Source: Ampullaceana balthica | Taxonomy: Eukaryota > Mollusca > Gastropoda > Lymnaeidae | Length of the DNA: 64,000 bases | NCBI GenBank assembly: GCA_944989445.1 | Contig: CALYLW010000314.1 | Location: 146,124 to 210,123, forward strand | Direction of reading: 5' to 3' | Shown here: in pieces, positions 54,610 to 64,000 of the stretch | Numbering within the stretch: the first letter of the stretch is position 1 | Layout: each line of letters begins with the position of its first letter | Notes under the pieces: model-generated | Seen by the model: the letters and a program-made list of their open reading frames with translations, nothing else | Databases searched by the model: none | Told to the model about the DNA's origin: nothing | Program-made: the position numbers and the translations under genes

Positions 54610-56250
54610 CAACGGTGGCTAAACTGCGGCTCGCGAGCCGCATGCGGCTCTTCTGTGTTCACTTTGCGGCTCGCGAAATTAAAACTTTTCGTTTGAAATA
54701 TATGCTGTGAATTACGTTTAACAGAAAACGCTTAAGAAAAATGATCTATCAACGGAAATAAAATACGGTCCCGACAAAATACGAAGTATTTCGATACACC
54801 TTTTTTCCATGAACATGTAATAAAAATCTATAACACTAAAAGATTTAGGTTCTTTGAATGAATCAAGGAAAACACGACCGCACCCTACAGAATTAAGGGG
54901 GGTTGATATTTTGTGTTATTAATAATAAAACCCCTGCTTTTATTATATGATATGACGCTAACTTCGCTTTGAAATATGCCGAATTATTGAGTTACCGGTT
55001 GAGACAGAAGAGCCAATGTTGTTTATCTACCCCCCCCCCTTTTTTTTCACTCCTATCTCCAGCCTCCAGCATACTTTTAAAAAACACATAATCTATTATT
55101 GGGTTTTAACAAAAATAATTTTCAGTCGTTCAATGATTTTTACTGTAATAACAAAAATAAATGAACGTTTAAATAAACATTCTGGACAGAAACAAAGAGT
55201 TGAACATATTTTTTGCTTATTTAAATTTTAAAAGTTGAAGGGAGCGATTGGTTTGTAAGTGGTTGGTGATGTAAACTTTTAAATTTCTTGTTCCCGTTTC
55301 GATAAAAATCCACTAAATATGGCAACAATTTGCAGCAAACGAAAATATAAAGAAGAAAATAGAAGCTTTCTACCAGAATGGGAAGAGGAATTTACATTTA
55401 TTGATAAAGTTGTAATCCAATTTGCCTCATCTGCCAAACACCGCTAGCAAATTACAAAGCTAGAAATTTGACGCGACACTATTAAAAAAAGTCGTGAAGA
55501 CTTTGCATTGCGGTATCCACTGCAGAGTGAATTGAGAAAAAGCAAACTTGCTGAGTTAAAGTCTTGGATGTGCCAGTATCAGCAGCAGCTACTACTTTCT
55601 GCTTTTAGCAAAGAAGGTGTCACTTCAATTGAGGCAAGTTATGTCATCGCCTGGAATATTGCTCGTGCTAAACGACCTTATTATGATGGGGACTATATTA
55701 GGAAAAATATCGAAGAAGTAATTGCAATATTAGATCCAAATAATTCCAGACTTCGGCGACTGATAACACAAATTCCAATGTCACGCCATACCACTGAGAG
55801 ACGTATTTCAGACAATAACACTGATATTGAAGGAAAAATAGGAACGATTTAAATTACTGTGTAGTATTCAGTTTGTCTCTTGATAAGTCAACAGATATTC
55901 AAGATACGCCACAATTCGAGGGTGTACGTTCTTTATGTTTCATTAGACTTGGCTGTAAAAGTAGAGCTATTAAACTTGGTGGCACTGAAATAAACCACTC
56001 GCCGAATTGATGTAAAAAAACGCCCTTGATAAAATATCCTCAACTTAAGAAAACTAGTTGCCGACTTATATCCATTTTCGGTACAACCTGCTGCTGTGAA
56101 TCGTACTCCACAATGAAGTTCATAAAATCAAAGCATCGAGCAGTAACTAGTAATCAGCACCTGACAGAACCTCTTCGCACCAATACTACTAGCTACCAAT
56201 CAGATTTAAAGAAACTTGCTAGTTCAAAGGCTTCATAGCAGAATCATAAC
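54610..56250 (+). mobile_element. Decayed hAT element hAT-4
   Basis: It begins CAACGGTGGCTAAACTGCGG with GCTCGCGAGC and ATGCGGCTC following, the kind of terminus typical of hATs with a GTF2I/ZBED-like transposase. The coding remnant follows at 55319. The right terminus was not found, so the end is approximate. Confidence 0.65.
55319..55990 (+). pseudogene. hAT transposase pseudogene, N-terminal half
   Basis: ATG at 55319 opens MATICSKRKYKEENRSFLPE and a WEEEFTFIDK region typical of the BED-like zinc finger start. A stop falls near 55447. The frame 55508-55852 then carries LRYPLQSELRKSKLAELKSW, VTSIEASYVIAWNIARAKRP and RHTTERRISD. Beyond another stop, the DKSTDIQDTPQF catalytic region is readable in a different frame (55876-55920). 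The C-terminal half, including the dimerisation domain, is not present. Confidence 0.8.
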
Positions 56251-56939
56251 AATTAATGTTCAAAGTGAGTCTTATGCAACGTGTTTCTATTCATAAATTT
56301 TCATGTTTAAATGTTTGTTGATTTAGTAAATGTAACGCATATATTTCTTCAACAAATGGTTATGATTAAAACAATTGACATGTTATGGTCAAGTCATTAA
56401 AGGAATTTTTCATTGCCAGTGGGGACCAATGTTCTCTCTAAGGAGTAGCAATGTATAAGGAGTAGCAATGTATAAGGTGAAGCAATGTATAAGGTGTAGC
56501 AATGTATAGGGTGCCGCAATTTTCCCTAACAACAGGAACGGATGACATACTTGAATAGACAGTTAATATGCCATCATCATAGTGCCGAGTTCTCTTACTA
56601 CTTCAGGCTCTGGGTTTTTCAATTCGGAAGCTGTAACATGAGAAGAACTTACAAGTTTAGAGTTTTAAAGTTTTTGCAGTAATTATTTTTAACTATTTTA
56701 GGACAATTCCTTAATTTCTATATTTGTTTTTTCTTTATTTTTTTAAATTTTACTTTTTAGTTCACCTTTTCAATTGTAGAAGCTAATTAACAACGAGGAA
56801 TTTGCTGTCCCTAGCAAAATGTCCCAGGGGAATGTTCCTCCTTGTCCCCCTTCTCGATACGCGCAGATGTTATTTATAATCATATATATACTAGAGTACA
56901 CCTGTCAAAAATGACGGAAGTTTTCAGCTGAAATCTATT
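56250..56939. other. No recognisable gene; short 17-bp repeat
   Basis: 56438-56510 holds four diverged units of AAGGAGTAGCAATGTAT type. The rest is AT-rich. Confidence 0.5.
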
Positions 56940-57240
56940 TATTTTATAAAAAAATGCACTTTTTTTAGAGCGCCAACGGCACCGACCTTTTTCAAAAGCC
57001 CAACTAACTTGTCCTTGTTTGATAAATACGAAATATTAAACTTTCTGAAATGTACACAAAGTATTTTATAATAGGGGTTGCAGGGCGCCTACCCCGTTTA
57101 TTTTTTGATTTTATAATTAACCACCATCTAATTCTCTTTTTACAATGTTCCCTTTTCCAAAATTAAAATATGAGCTAAACCAAGGACGTCATATAATATT
57201 TTTTACAGCGCATCTTTAATTTGCACACCTTTTGGTGCAT
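56940..57240 (-). mobile_element. H3 Helitron fragment, minus strand
   Basis: It shares the block CCCAACTAACTTGTCCTT...GATAAATACGAAATATTAA and the following CTCTTTTTACANNGTTCCCTTTTCC with 34640-34900, in the same orientation. Both ends look truncated. It is adjacent to plus-strand members of the family. Confidence 0.6.
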
Positions 57241-57329
57241 TGGCGCAGTAATTTAGTTTTCCCTGCTTTCTAAAATTAGTAGCGTCAGGACAGACTGACT
57301 GACTTGCGTGACAATTGCAAATTATATAG

Positions 57330-57823
57330 TTTTTATCATTTACGCTCAATTATGTAGCCTAACGCTAAGGGACATCACTCTGCTTTTTTTTTAAAAATTG
57401 GATAATCATTTTGGTTCCCAGATTAACATTAAACACCCTCCACACTATTATTAATAATTGAACAATTTCATGCGGACGTTCGATAAGAGTTATTTTTGGT
57501 GCAGTAATTTGGTGCGCTGCTTTCTAAAGTTACTTTAAAAATCGTGTGGTGATTAGCACAGTAAAAAAATATTATATACATACTTTGTGTACATTTCAGG
57601 AATATTTCGTATTTATCATATAAGGATGCTTTACTTAAGCTTTTGCAATAAAAAAAAACAAAAAAACTCTATTGTAAAATACTTTGTGTACATTTAAGAA
57701 CGTTTAATATTACGTATTTATCATACAAGGACACGTTAGTTGGGCTTTTGAAAAAGGTGGGCGCCGTAGGCACCCTTAAAAAAGGGGGCGCCGCAGGCGC
57801 CACGGTGCCGCAGCACCAACTAG
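57330..57823 (+). mobile_element. H3 Helitron, plus strand, first of a tandem pair
   Basis: The 5' part holds TTTACGCTCAATTATGTAGC and GGGACATCACTCTGC. The 3' part holds GGGCGCCGCAGGCGCC and CACGGTGCCGCAGCACC before CTAG at 57820-57823. The next base is T, and it is also the first base of another Helitron. The 5' end is uncertain. Confidence 0.6.
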
Positions 57824-58493
57824 TCATATATATATTTACGCTCAATTATGTAGCCTAACCCTAAGGGACATCACTCTGCTTTTTAAAAAATGTTGTGTTG
57901 TAATCAGTGCTGATTGACTCAAATAGTTATTTTTTGGTGCAGTAATTTGGTGCGCTGCTTTCTAAAATTAGCTAAAAAATCGTGTGGTAATTAGCACTGT
58001 AAAAATTATTATATAAATACTTTGTTTAATTTTCAGGAATATTTCGTATTTATCATACAAGGATAAGTTACTTGGGCTTTTGACCAAAAAAATAAATAAG
58101 TGGGCGCCTCAGGCGCCCTACAACCTCTATTTTAAATTACTTTGTGTACATTTAAGGTAGTTTAATATTACGTATCTATTATACAAGGACAAGTTTGTTG
58201 GGCTTTTGAAAAAAGTGGGCGCCGTAGGCGCCCTAAATAAAGTGGGCGCCGCAGCACAACCTATATTATATACATACTTTTGTGTACATTTCAGGAATAT
58301 TTCGTATTTATCATACAAGGATAAGTTACTTGGGCTTTTGACATAAAAATGTTAAACTATTATAAAATACTTTGTGTACATTTAAGAAAGTTTAATATTA
58401 TGTATTTATCATACAAGGACAAGTTAGTTGGGCTTTTCAAAAAGGTGGGCGCCGTAGGCGCCCTTATAAAAGGGGGGCGCCGCAGCACAAACT
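57824..58493 (+). mobile_element. H3 Helitron, plus strand, second of a tandem pair
   Basis: It starts TCATATATATATTTACGC directly at the 3' end of the first copy and ends CGCCGCAGCACAAACTAG followed by T. Inside are about three modules of 115-230 bp, each with a GGGCGCC-NNN-GGCGCCC palindrome and a CATACAAGGANAAGTT block. No protein is encoded. Confidence 0.68.
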
Positions 58494-59073
58494 AGTTAAG
58501 TTATATTTGACGACTATTTGAAATAATGCCCCATTCGGGGCCAATTGATATCGCTGTATGTTCAATTTCTTCATCTAATGCGGTTTGCCTAAATTGTTTT
58601 TACGATGTATATATCCTCTTAGGGGGGGGGATTTACATCCCTTGCATTCAATACAGCATTACAGCTCAACTCAAATTCATCTCTTTAGATATCAAACTCA
58701 TCCTCACATTTGTAAGACATCATTAGATCACCTGAACTTTGCTAAAACACCAAATAGTATCACTGTTGTTACCGTACCCTGTTGGTATTAAAGCCACGTT
58801 GACTGTAACTATGGTAAAAGATTTGTAACAAATGCCATGACATGAAAATGAAGTGTATGATAAAAACTCTCGGACAGTGAATTGTCTATCAAACTTCTCT
58901 CTTCCTGCAGTGTGTAGACTGTAGACGCCATCCTGTTGGGCTTAGGTTATGATAAAAACTCTCGGACAATCCTTCCACCCTCGCTCCAACCCGTGATGGA
59001 AATAATATGTATAGTAACACGGGAATAAAGTTAAATTATATGCTGCCAAACTTGAAGAAAGATACATCGGCTA
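58494..59073. other. No recognisable gene
   Basis: Unique sequence. The phrase ATGATAAAAACTCTCGGACA occurs twice (58857 and 58949) as a small direct repeat. Confidence 0.45.
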
Positions 59074-59388
59074 TCTATATATATAATTCACCAGAAATAG
59101 GAACACGCCCAAGATGTGTGCAAATAAGCATGGCGAATGACCCTCGCTAGGGTCGACCGATCACAATTTATGGTTGGCAAGCGAGGGTGGTGCAGGGTAG
59201 GGGGCAGGTAACAACCGCAGTGTACATGTATTGAGACCAACAATGCGTCGGTGGTCACCCCACCCCCGACGTTCACTCACGTTGATTTCATTTCGTCATG
59301 CTGATGTTTGTGTTAGTTCTTTGCCCCCGGTCTTTGCACAATTTATGAGCAAGTCTGTGGCGTATGCCACGCCGCGGTTCGTATCTAG
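59074..59388 (+). mobile_element. Non-autonomous Helitron H1, copy 2
   Basis: It starts TCTATATATATAATTC after A and ends CTAG before T. The interior is shared with 4420-4981: CGAATGACCCTCGCTAGGGTCG, TTTATGGTTGGCAAGC, GAGACCAACAATG, GTTCACTC, ATGAGCAAGTCTG. The 3' hairpin is weaker than in copy 1. It lacks the tRNA-like insert. The frame at 59231-59743 begins here by chance. Confidence 0.7.
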
Positions 59389-60114
59389 TTTTATTTTTTA
59401 TATAGAATTGGCTTCATGGGTAAAATTGATGGATACCTCGCCCCCCCCCCTTCAACCCCTTCAAAACCCTCACCGTTCTTCAATGGCCGCACACGTATCA
59501 AAGAAACTATCTCTCTATAGAAATAGCGACTCCAGCTCTGAATTGGGTAACAGAATCATAACGGAATGGGGCAAAGATCTTCCCCCTCCCCCCTCTACCC
59601 CCACCCCCCTCCCGCCAAAAAAAAACTATAAAAAAACTATTCCTACAAAAGGGGGAAACAACTATTTAAGAAATTGTGGAGAGTCTAGTTTATTGTATAC
59701 AGAACCAGTCAACAGAAAACGGTCCTCAAAATATGTTTTTTAAAAATAGTTTTTATGATGAAAAACAAAAAATTCAGACCACATTATTTTTGAGCATGTA
59801 TTAAAACTTGAATATCATTAATAACTTGTTCTGGAGTGCCAGCAGACAGCAATTTCACAATCGCGCTTGGTTCAATGTTTGTTAAAGGTATTGGATTCTT
59901 GATATTATAACTGTTTTTTTTAAAAAAAGCTTTTTGAATTGTATAAATAAAAGATTTCGATGAACGAGAAATGTTTGGCTGTATGATCATTGCGGGTGTC
60001 TTCTCGTCTGGGTCGAAGTAAACTTTTATAACAAGAACAGGGTGATTTTGAGGAGGGGGAAAGAGGGTTCAATTGAAACAAGAATCAGTTAAGGTTTCTC
60101 AATGGTCTCAGTTA
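59389..60114. other. No recognisable gene
   Basis: C-rich patch at 59438-59462 and 59580-59618, then AT-rich unique DNA. Confidence 0.45.
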
Positions 60115-60118
60115 ACTC

Positions 60119-60664
60119 TTAACTTTAGGACACTATACTACACTTTAGGACACTATACTACACTTTAGGACACTATACTACACTTTAGGACACTATACTA
60201 CACTTTAGGACACTATACTACACTTTAGGACACTATACTACACTTTAGGACACTATACTACACTTTAGGACACTATACTGTACTTTAGGACACTATACTA
60301 CACTTTAGGACACTATACTGTACTTTAGGACACTATACTACACTTTAGGACACTATACTACACTTTAGGACACTATACTGTACTTTAGGACACTATACTA
60401 CACTTTAGGACACTATACTACACTTTAGGACACTATACTACACTTTAGGACACTATACTAAACATTAGGACAATATACTACACTTTAGGACACTATACTA
60501 CACTTAAGGACACTATACTACACTTAAGGACACTATGCTACACTTTATGACACTATACTAAACATTAGGACAATATACTACACTTTAGGACTCTATACTA
60601 CACTTTAAGACAATATACTACACTTTAGGACACTATACTACACTTTAAGACACTATACTACACG
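60119..60664. repeat. 20-bp minisatellite, about 27 units (left part)
   Basis: The unit is CACTTTAGGACACTATACTA with blocks of variants (CTGTACTTTAGG; AAACATTAGGACAATATACT twice about 120 bp apart, so a larger block was copied). It continues after the inserted hAT-5. Confidence 0.94.
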
Positions 60665-62809
60665 GGGCCCAAGGCAGAAAAGATGAGCGGGGTGTTGTTT
60701 TTTGTTTTGTTTTGATAATTCAGAGTTTATAAATATAGATATATATAACTTAACATTATAAACTATATACACTAGCGAGCTTTGGCGGCTGCAAAATCTG
60801 AAATAAGTTAATGATAGTCAGATCCTTGGCTACAGCATTCTCAATTGACACAATTATTGCCAATCTTCAATCATTTTTTATCACACTTAGGTTTTAAAAA
60901 GTTTTAGTCTCGAAAAGAATCTTTCTCCCGAAGCCATAGTGAAAGGAATACAAAAGTTACAAGTATTCGAAGTGCAATGTGTGTGTTAGGAAAGTCACTG
61001 AAAGAAACTGCACAATCTAAACAAGATAGCTGTAGGTGACTGCAGGACTTATGGAACTCAATGATTGCAACTCTTCAGAAACCATGAAACCATCAAGATC
61101 CTAATTTTCGCAGGCTCTTAGCTTTTTTTCTTCAGATTCATACTGCAATTTAATATATCTTTTTTTTTCTAATTGTTGATTATTTTTTTAATCGAAACGA
61201 GGCATGATGCCTTCGCAGATGTTCAAAGCGACTGTCCATCGACATAACAGTTTAAAAACTGTGATAAATTTTTCTTGTGCATCTAAAAATCCTTCATCTT
61301 CTCCTTCATTTGTATTTTTTTTTCTTTTTCGCATTCTCTACTCTTTAGAAAAATTAAATGGTTTCCTGTTGTAAGTCCGTGGCAATTTCTCTTGCACTTG
61401 CTATTGCTGTTTCAAAACCGTCATTTATGTAAGACTTAAACCATTTGCAAGTATGTTCTATATTCTATGCTGTCAACTGCAGTTTCTAGATCGACTGAAA
61501 TATTTTGTAATTCTTTGCTGCTGTAATTAAATTGGAACAAAATGACGTATAAAAAAGCAATTAAAAGAATCAAATAGAAGTTATTACGTTTTTTTTTGTT
61601 TTTTTTTCACAATGACATTTTTTTACTTCGAGCTTTTGGATCACAACTTTGCTCTTCAACTTCGAAAAGTGAATCATAGATTTCGGCTACTTGATATCGC
61701 ACTGCCTTTAAACTTTCCCACACGGTTTTCCCATCTTGTTTCACAAATATTTCGAACATACTTGGAAAGGATAGACTATCGCTTTGTTGAAGCAGACTTA
61801 CATAGCGAATTGTCAGTGACATCTGTTCTTGATCACTTTGGTCTGGTGTGCAATCCAGTATTCTTGAAAAGTATTTACTGATTTTACTCTTCCTACAATG
61901 ATTTTCCTTACCTTATTTCCCATCAACGAAATGAGCAAATTTTTGAATTCGCCTTCACAATTAGTGATCATGATTTTTATTAGTTTGTATACTTTCGAAT
62001 ATGCTCCAACAAAACCGGATCAAATTTTGCCAGTGATTCAACGAGACCCTAAAAGTTTCCATTGTGTGCCTGATGTAGTTTATCCACTTAACGTCGAAAA
62101 GTCATGTTGTGCTCAGCAAGAAATTGAACAATGGCAATGAGACGGTGAAATACATTTATGTCAACGAGGCTTTTCAATGTTTATAAATTTTTTACTTTTC
62201 TTGTCAATTGTGCATCGTGCTGTAAGCCTGTTTTCCATGGCAGCTCAAAACATTTCAAAGTAGATAATAAAGTCCCTTTGATTTTTCATGATCATACAGT
62301 CGCACACTGGAATTTTTCCAAGCACAAATCTCGTCATATCTTAAAGCAGACAAACTGTTGCCAAAAAGTTTGCAAAGGAAACAAAACATTTTGTTCTTAG
62401 GTGCTAAATATATAAGCTTTTCGGTTAAAGTGAGGGTGTCCTTAAATCGAAATTGTATTTAAAGAGCAAGTTAAAGCCTAAAATGGCCTTTTAAAAAAAA
62501 ATTAAAATGTTCACCTGAATCAATCAATGCTTAAAAATGCTTAGGAAAAAAATACTTTTTGCAATAGGATTTATGATGATAATAATTGATAATATTTTAT
62601 TATATTAACATTTTATTTTTCTAATCGTTTTATCCTGTTAAATTTTCTTGATATCGTTATATTAAAAAAATATTTTTTTAAAGTATTGCGAAATAGTAGT
62701 AAAATTGAAAAAAAGTAGTAAAAAATGTTTCTTCAAAGCGCGGGGCCTAAAAAACCGCGGGGCCCAATGCGGTTGCCTCGTTCGCCTTGCCCTAAGGCCG
62801 GCCCGTGAC
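60665..62809 (-). mobile_element. hAT element hAT-5 inserted in the 20-bp minisatellite
   Basis: The right end CCTTAGGGC-type GC-rich terminus (GCCGGCCCGTG on plus, so CACGGGCCGGC on minus) and the left end CACGGGGCCCAAGGC are partly matching inverted ends; the left one seems to have lost about 12 bp. Minisatellite units flank both sides directly. The coding remnant is on the minus strand. I could not define the target duplication because the flanks are repetitive. Confidence 0.78.
60990..62400 (-). pseudogene. hAT transposase pseudogene (ZMYM1-like), minus strand
   Basis: Minus-strand pieces from right to left: KMFCFLCKLFGN with a following DEICAWKNSS (TTF-type zinc-finger region, about 62300-62400), then LFNFLLSTT and WINYIRHTMETF. 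The most intact piece is 61607-61822 with SLTIRYVSLLQ and the EQSCDPKARSKK stretch. Stops and frame changes are numerous. The pattern is that of ZMYM1/Zaphod-type hAT transposases. Confidence 0.7.
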
Positions 62810-62811
62810 TA

Positions 62812-63004
62812 CACTTTAGGACACTATACTACACTTTAGGACACTCTAGGACACTATACTAAACTTTAGGACACTATACTACACTTTATGACACTATACT
62901 ACACTTTAGGACACTGTACTACACTTTAGGACACTGTACTACACTTTAGGACACTGTACTACACTTTAGGACACTATACTACACTTTAGGACACTATACT
63001 ACAC
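62812..63004. repeat. 20-bp minisatellite (right part)
   Basis: About 9-10 units of CACTTTAGGACACTATACTA or the CTGTACTA variant. It is the continuation of 60119-60664 across the transposon. Confidence 0.94.
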
Positions 63005-63661
63005 TTCCAACAAACATACACCCACAAACTGTATTCATTGAATAAAGTACACACATTTATAAACTCAAAACTATCAACTCATTACTTTAAGATAAAGCTT
63101 ATTTTAAGTACACACACATTGTTTACTTTCCCTTCAACTGCCTACACTCAATATTTACATTTACTATACATTTACCCATTCTAATACATTGGTCTTCTAA
63201 ATTAACCTGCCTTCAAATCACTAGATGTCTTCGTGTTGTAGCACTTATCCTATTTTATTACTGGCACTATTAAACTAGGACAGGGCTTATGTCATTCAAC
63301 ATCGGGAATACAATCTGTTTAATGAAAACATCTCCTAGTGATGAGGCGCTGTAAACACAAGGGATCGAGTGTAAAATAAATGATGGAACTTTTCGTGCTC
63401 AGTAAATTAGAATAACTTTTTCCCCATCAATTGTAGAGATGTTGGTTGAACTCTTTCTTTTAATTTTAAAGAAAAAATAATAATATTTTTGTTTTGTTTT
63501 AATGAGATGAACTTTAAAGAGCAATTTATTTCAAATCTAAGAATAACATAGATTTCTTCAATGATAACACGATACTCCCTCGGTGAAGTTCCGTGGGGGC
63601 TACAACATAATAAGATGGTAACGTTATTGACTCAGTTTAGTCAAAGACTGACAGTCTAGGT
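63005..63661. other. No recognisable gene
   Basis: Unique AT-rich sequence without visible gene or element end. Confidence 0.45.
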
Positions 63662-64000
63662 CAGGGGTGGCCAGACCTGTAGTAACTGAGAGTCATTTTA
63701 AATTTTGTTTTTAATTCTTGAGAGCCGCATTGAGTCAATATGTTTCACGATCGCAATGAAAAAATTGCTTTAGTGATGTATTTTTAAAAAAAAATGTTTA
63801 TTCGAATATAATGATTTAAAGATTTTCAATTGTTTACACCCTAACCGTATGTTGAAGAAATTTTAGTTACATAATTAACAAATATTTAAATATGTAATAT
63901 GTATGAATAGAACACAGTGCATTTAGACTCATAATTATAGTTAACATTAATGTTATGATTCTGCCGAGAAGCCTTTGAACTAACAAGTTTCTCTAGATCT
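63662..64000 (+). mobile_element. Left end of a hAT-like element running off the window
   Basis: CAGGGGTGGCCAGACC starts a terminus of hAT type, with GAGAGCCGCATTGAGTC inside. The body leaves the window. Only the terminal motif supports the call. Confidence 0.5.

Overview
The window is AT-rich, repeat-dense metazoan DNA. The mix of elements fits an invertebrate such as a gastropod mollusc: Gmr1-type Ty3 element, CR1/Jockey-like LINE, Penelope-like element, several hAT families, Helitrons, a tRNA-derived SINE and many minisatellites. No sequence here proves the species. I found no convincing host protein-coding gene. Every long protein match is to a transposable element, and the other long open frames lie in tandem repeats.

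Layout. 1-11 kb: two direct copies of an interspersed repeat, minisatellites, two Helitrons (one carrying a tRNA-Val-like cassette) and a TA-flanked MITE. 11.07-13.87 kb: a decayed hAT. 13.94-30.99 kb: a tandem segmental duplication. The left copy (13945-26257) is split by a 6.5 kb LTR retrotransposon (15602-22063). The right copy (26258-30986) still has the empty insertion site. 30.99-33.53 kb: a hAT with 8-bp target duplications that hosts two smaller nested elements. 34-36.8 kb: (GA)n tracts, a Helitron and low-complexity DNA. 36.86-38.69 kb: a CR1/Jockey-like LINE on the minus strand. About 38.9-40.4 kb: a Penelope-like element with a GIY-YIG domain. 42.65-46.19 kb: 61 apparently identical 58-bp satellite units. 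46-53 kb: an inverted copy of the first repeat family, minisatellites and a SINE. 52.9-56.3 kb: two more hAT remnants. 56.9-58.5 kb: a Helitron cluster. 59-63 kb: another Helitron copy and a hAT inserted in a 20-bp minisatellite. The last bases hold the start of another hAT.

The most interesting element is the LTR retrotransposon. Its protein similarity is Ty3/gypsy, but integrase lies before reverse transcriptase, the order of Ty1/copia. That defines the Gmr1 group. Its capsid region looks like the SCAN domain that vertebrate zinc-finger proteins took from Gmr1-like Gag. Gag and Pol are joined at a textbook -1 slippery heptamer.

The nested structure gives a relative history. The hAT at 30987 came first, then a tandem duplication broke inside its left end. 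Later the Gmr1 element entered the left copy, and a LINE tail and a 33-bp repeat expansion appeared only in the right copy. The SINE and the LINE share a 3' tail ending in GATAA repeats, which suggests the LINE machinery mobilises the SINE.
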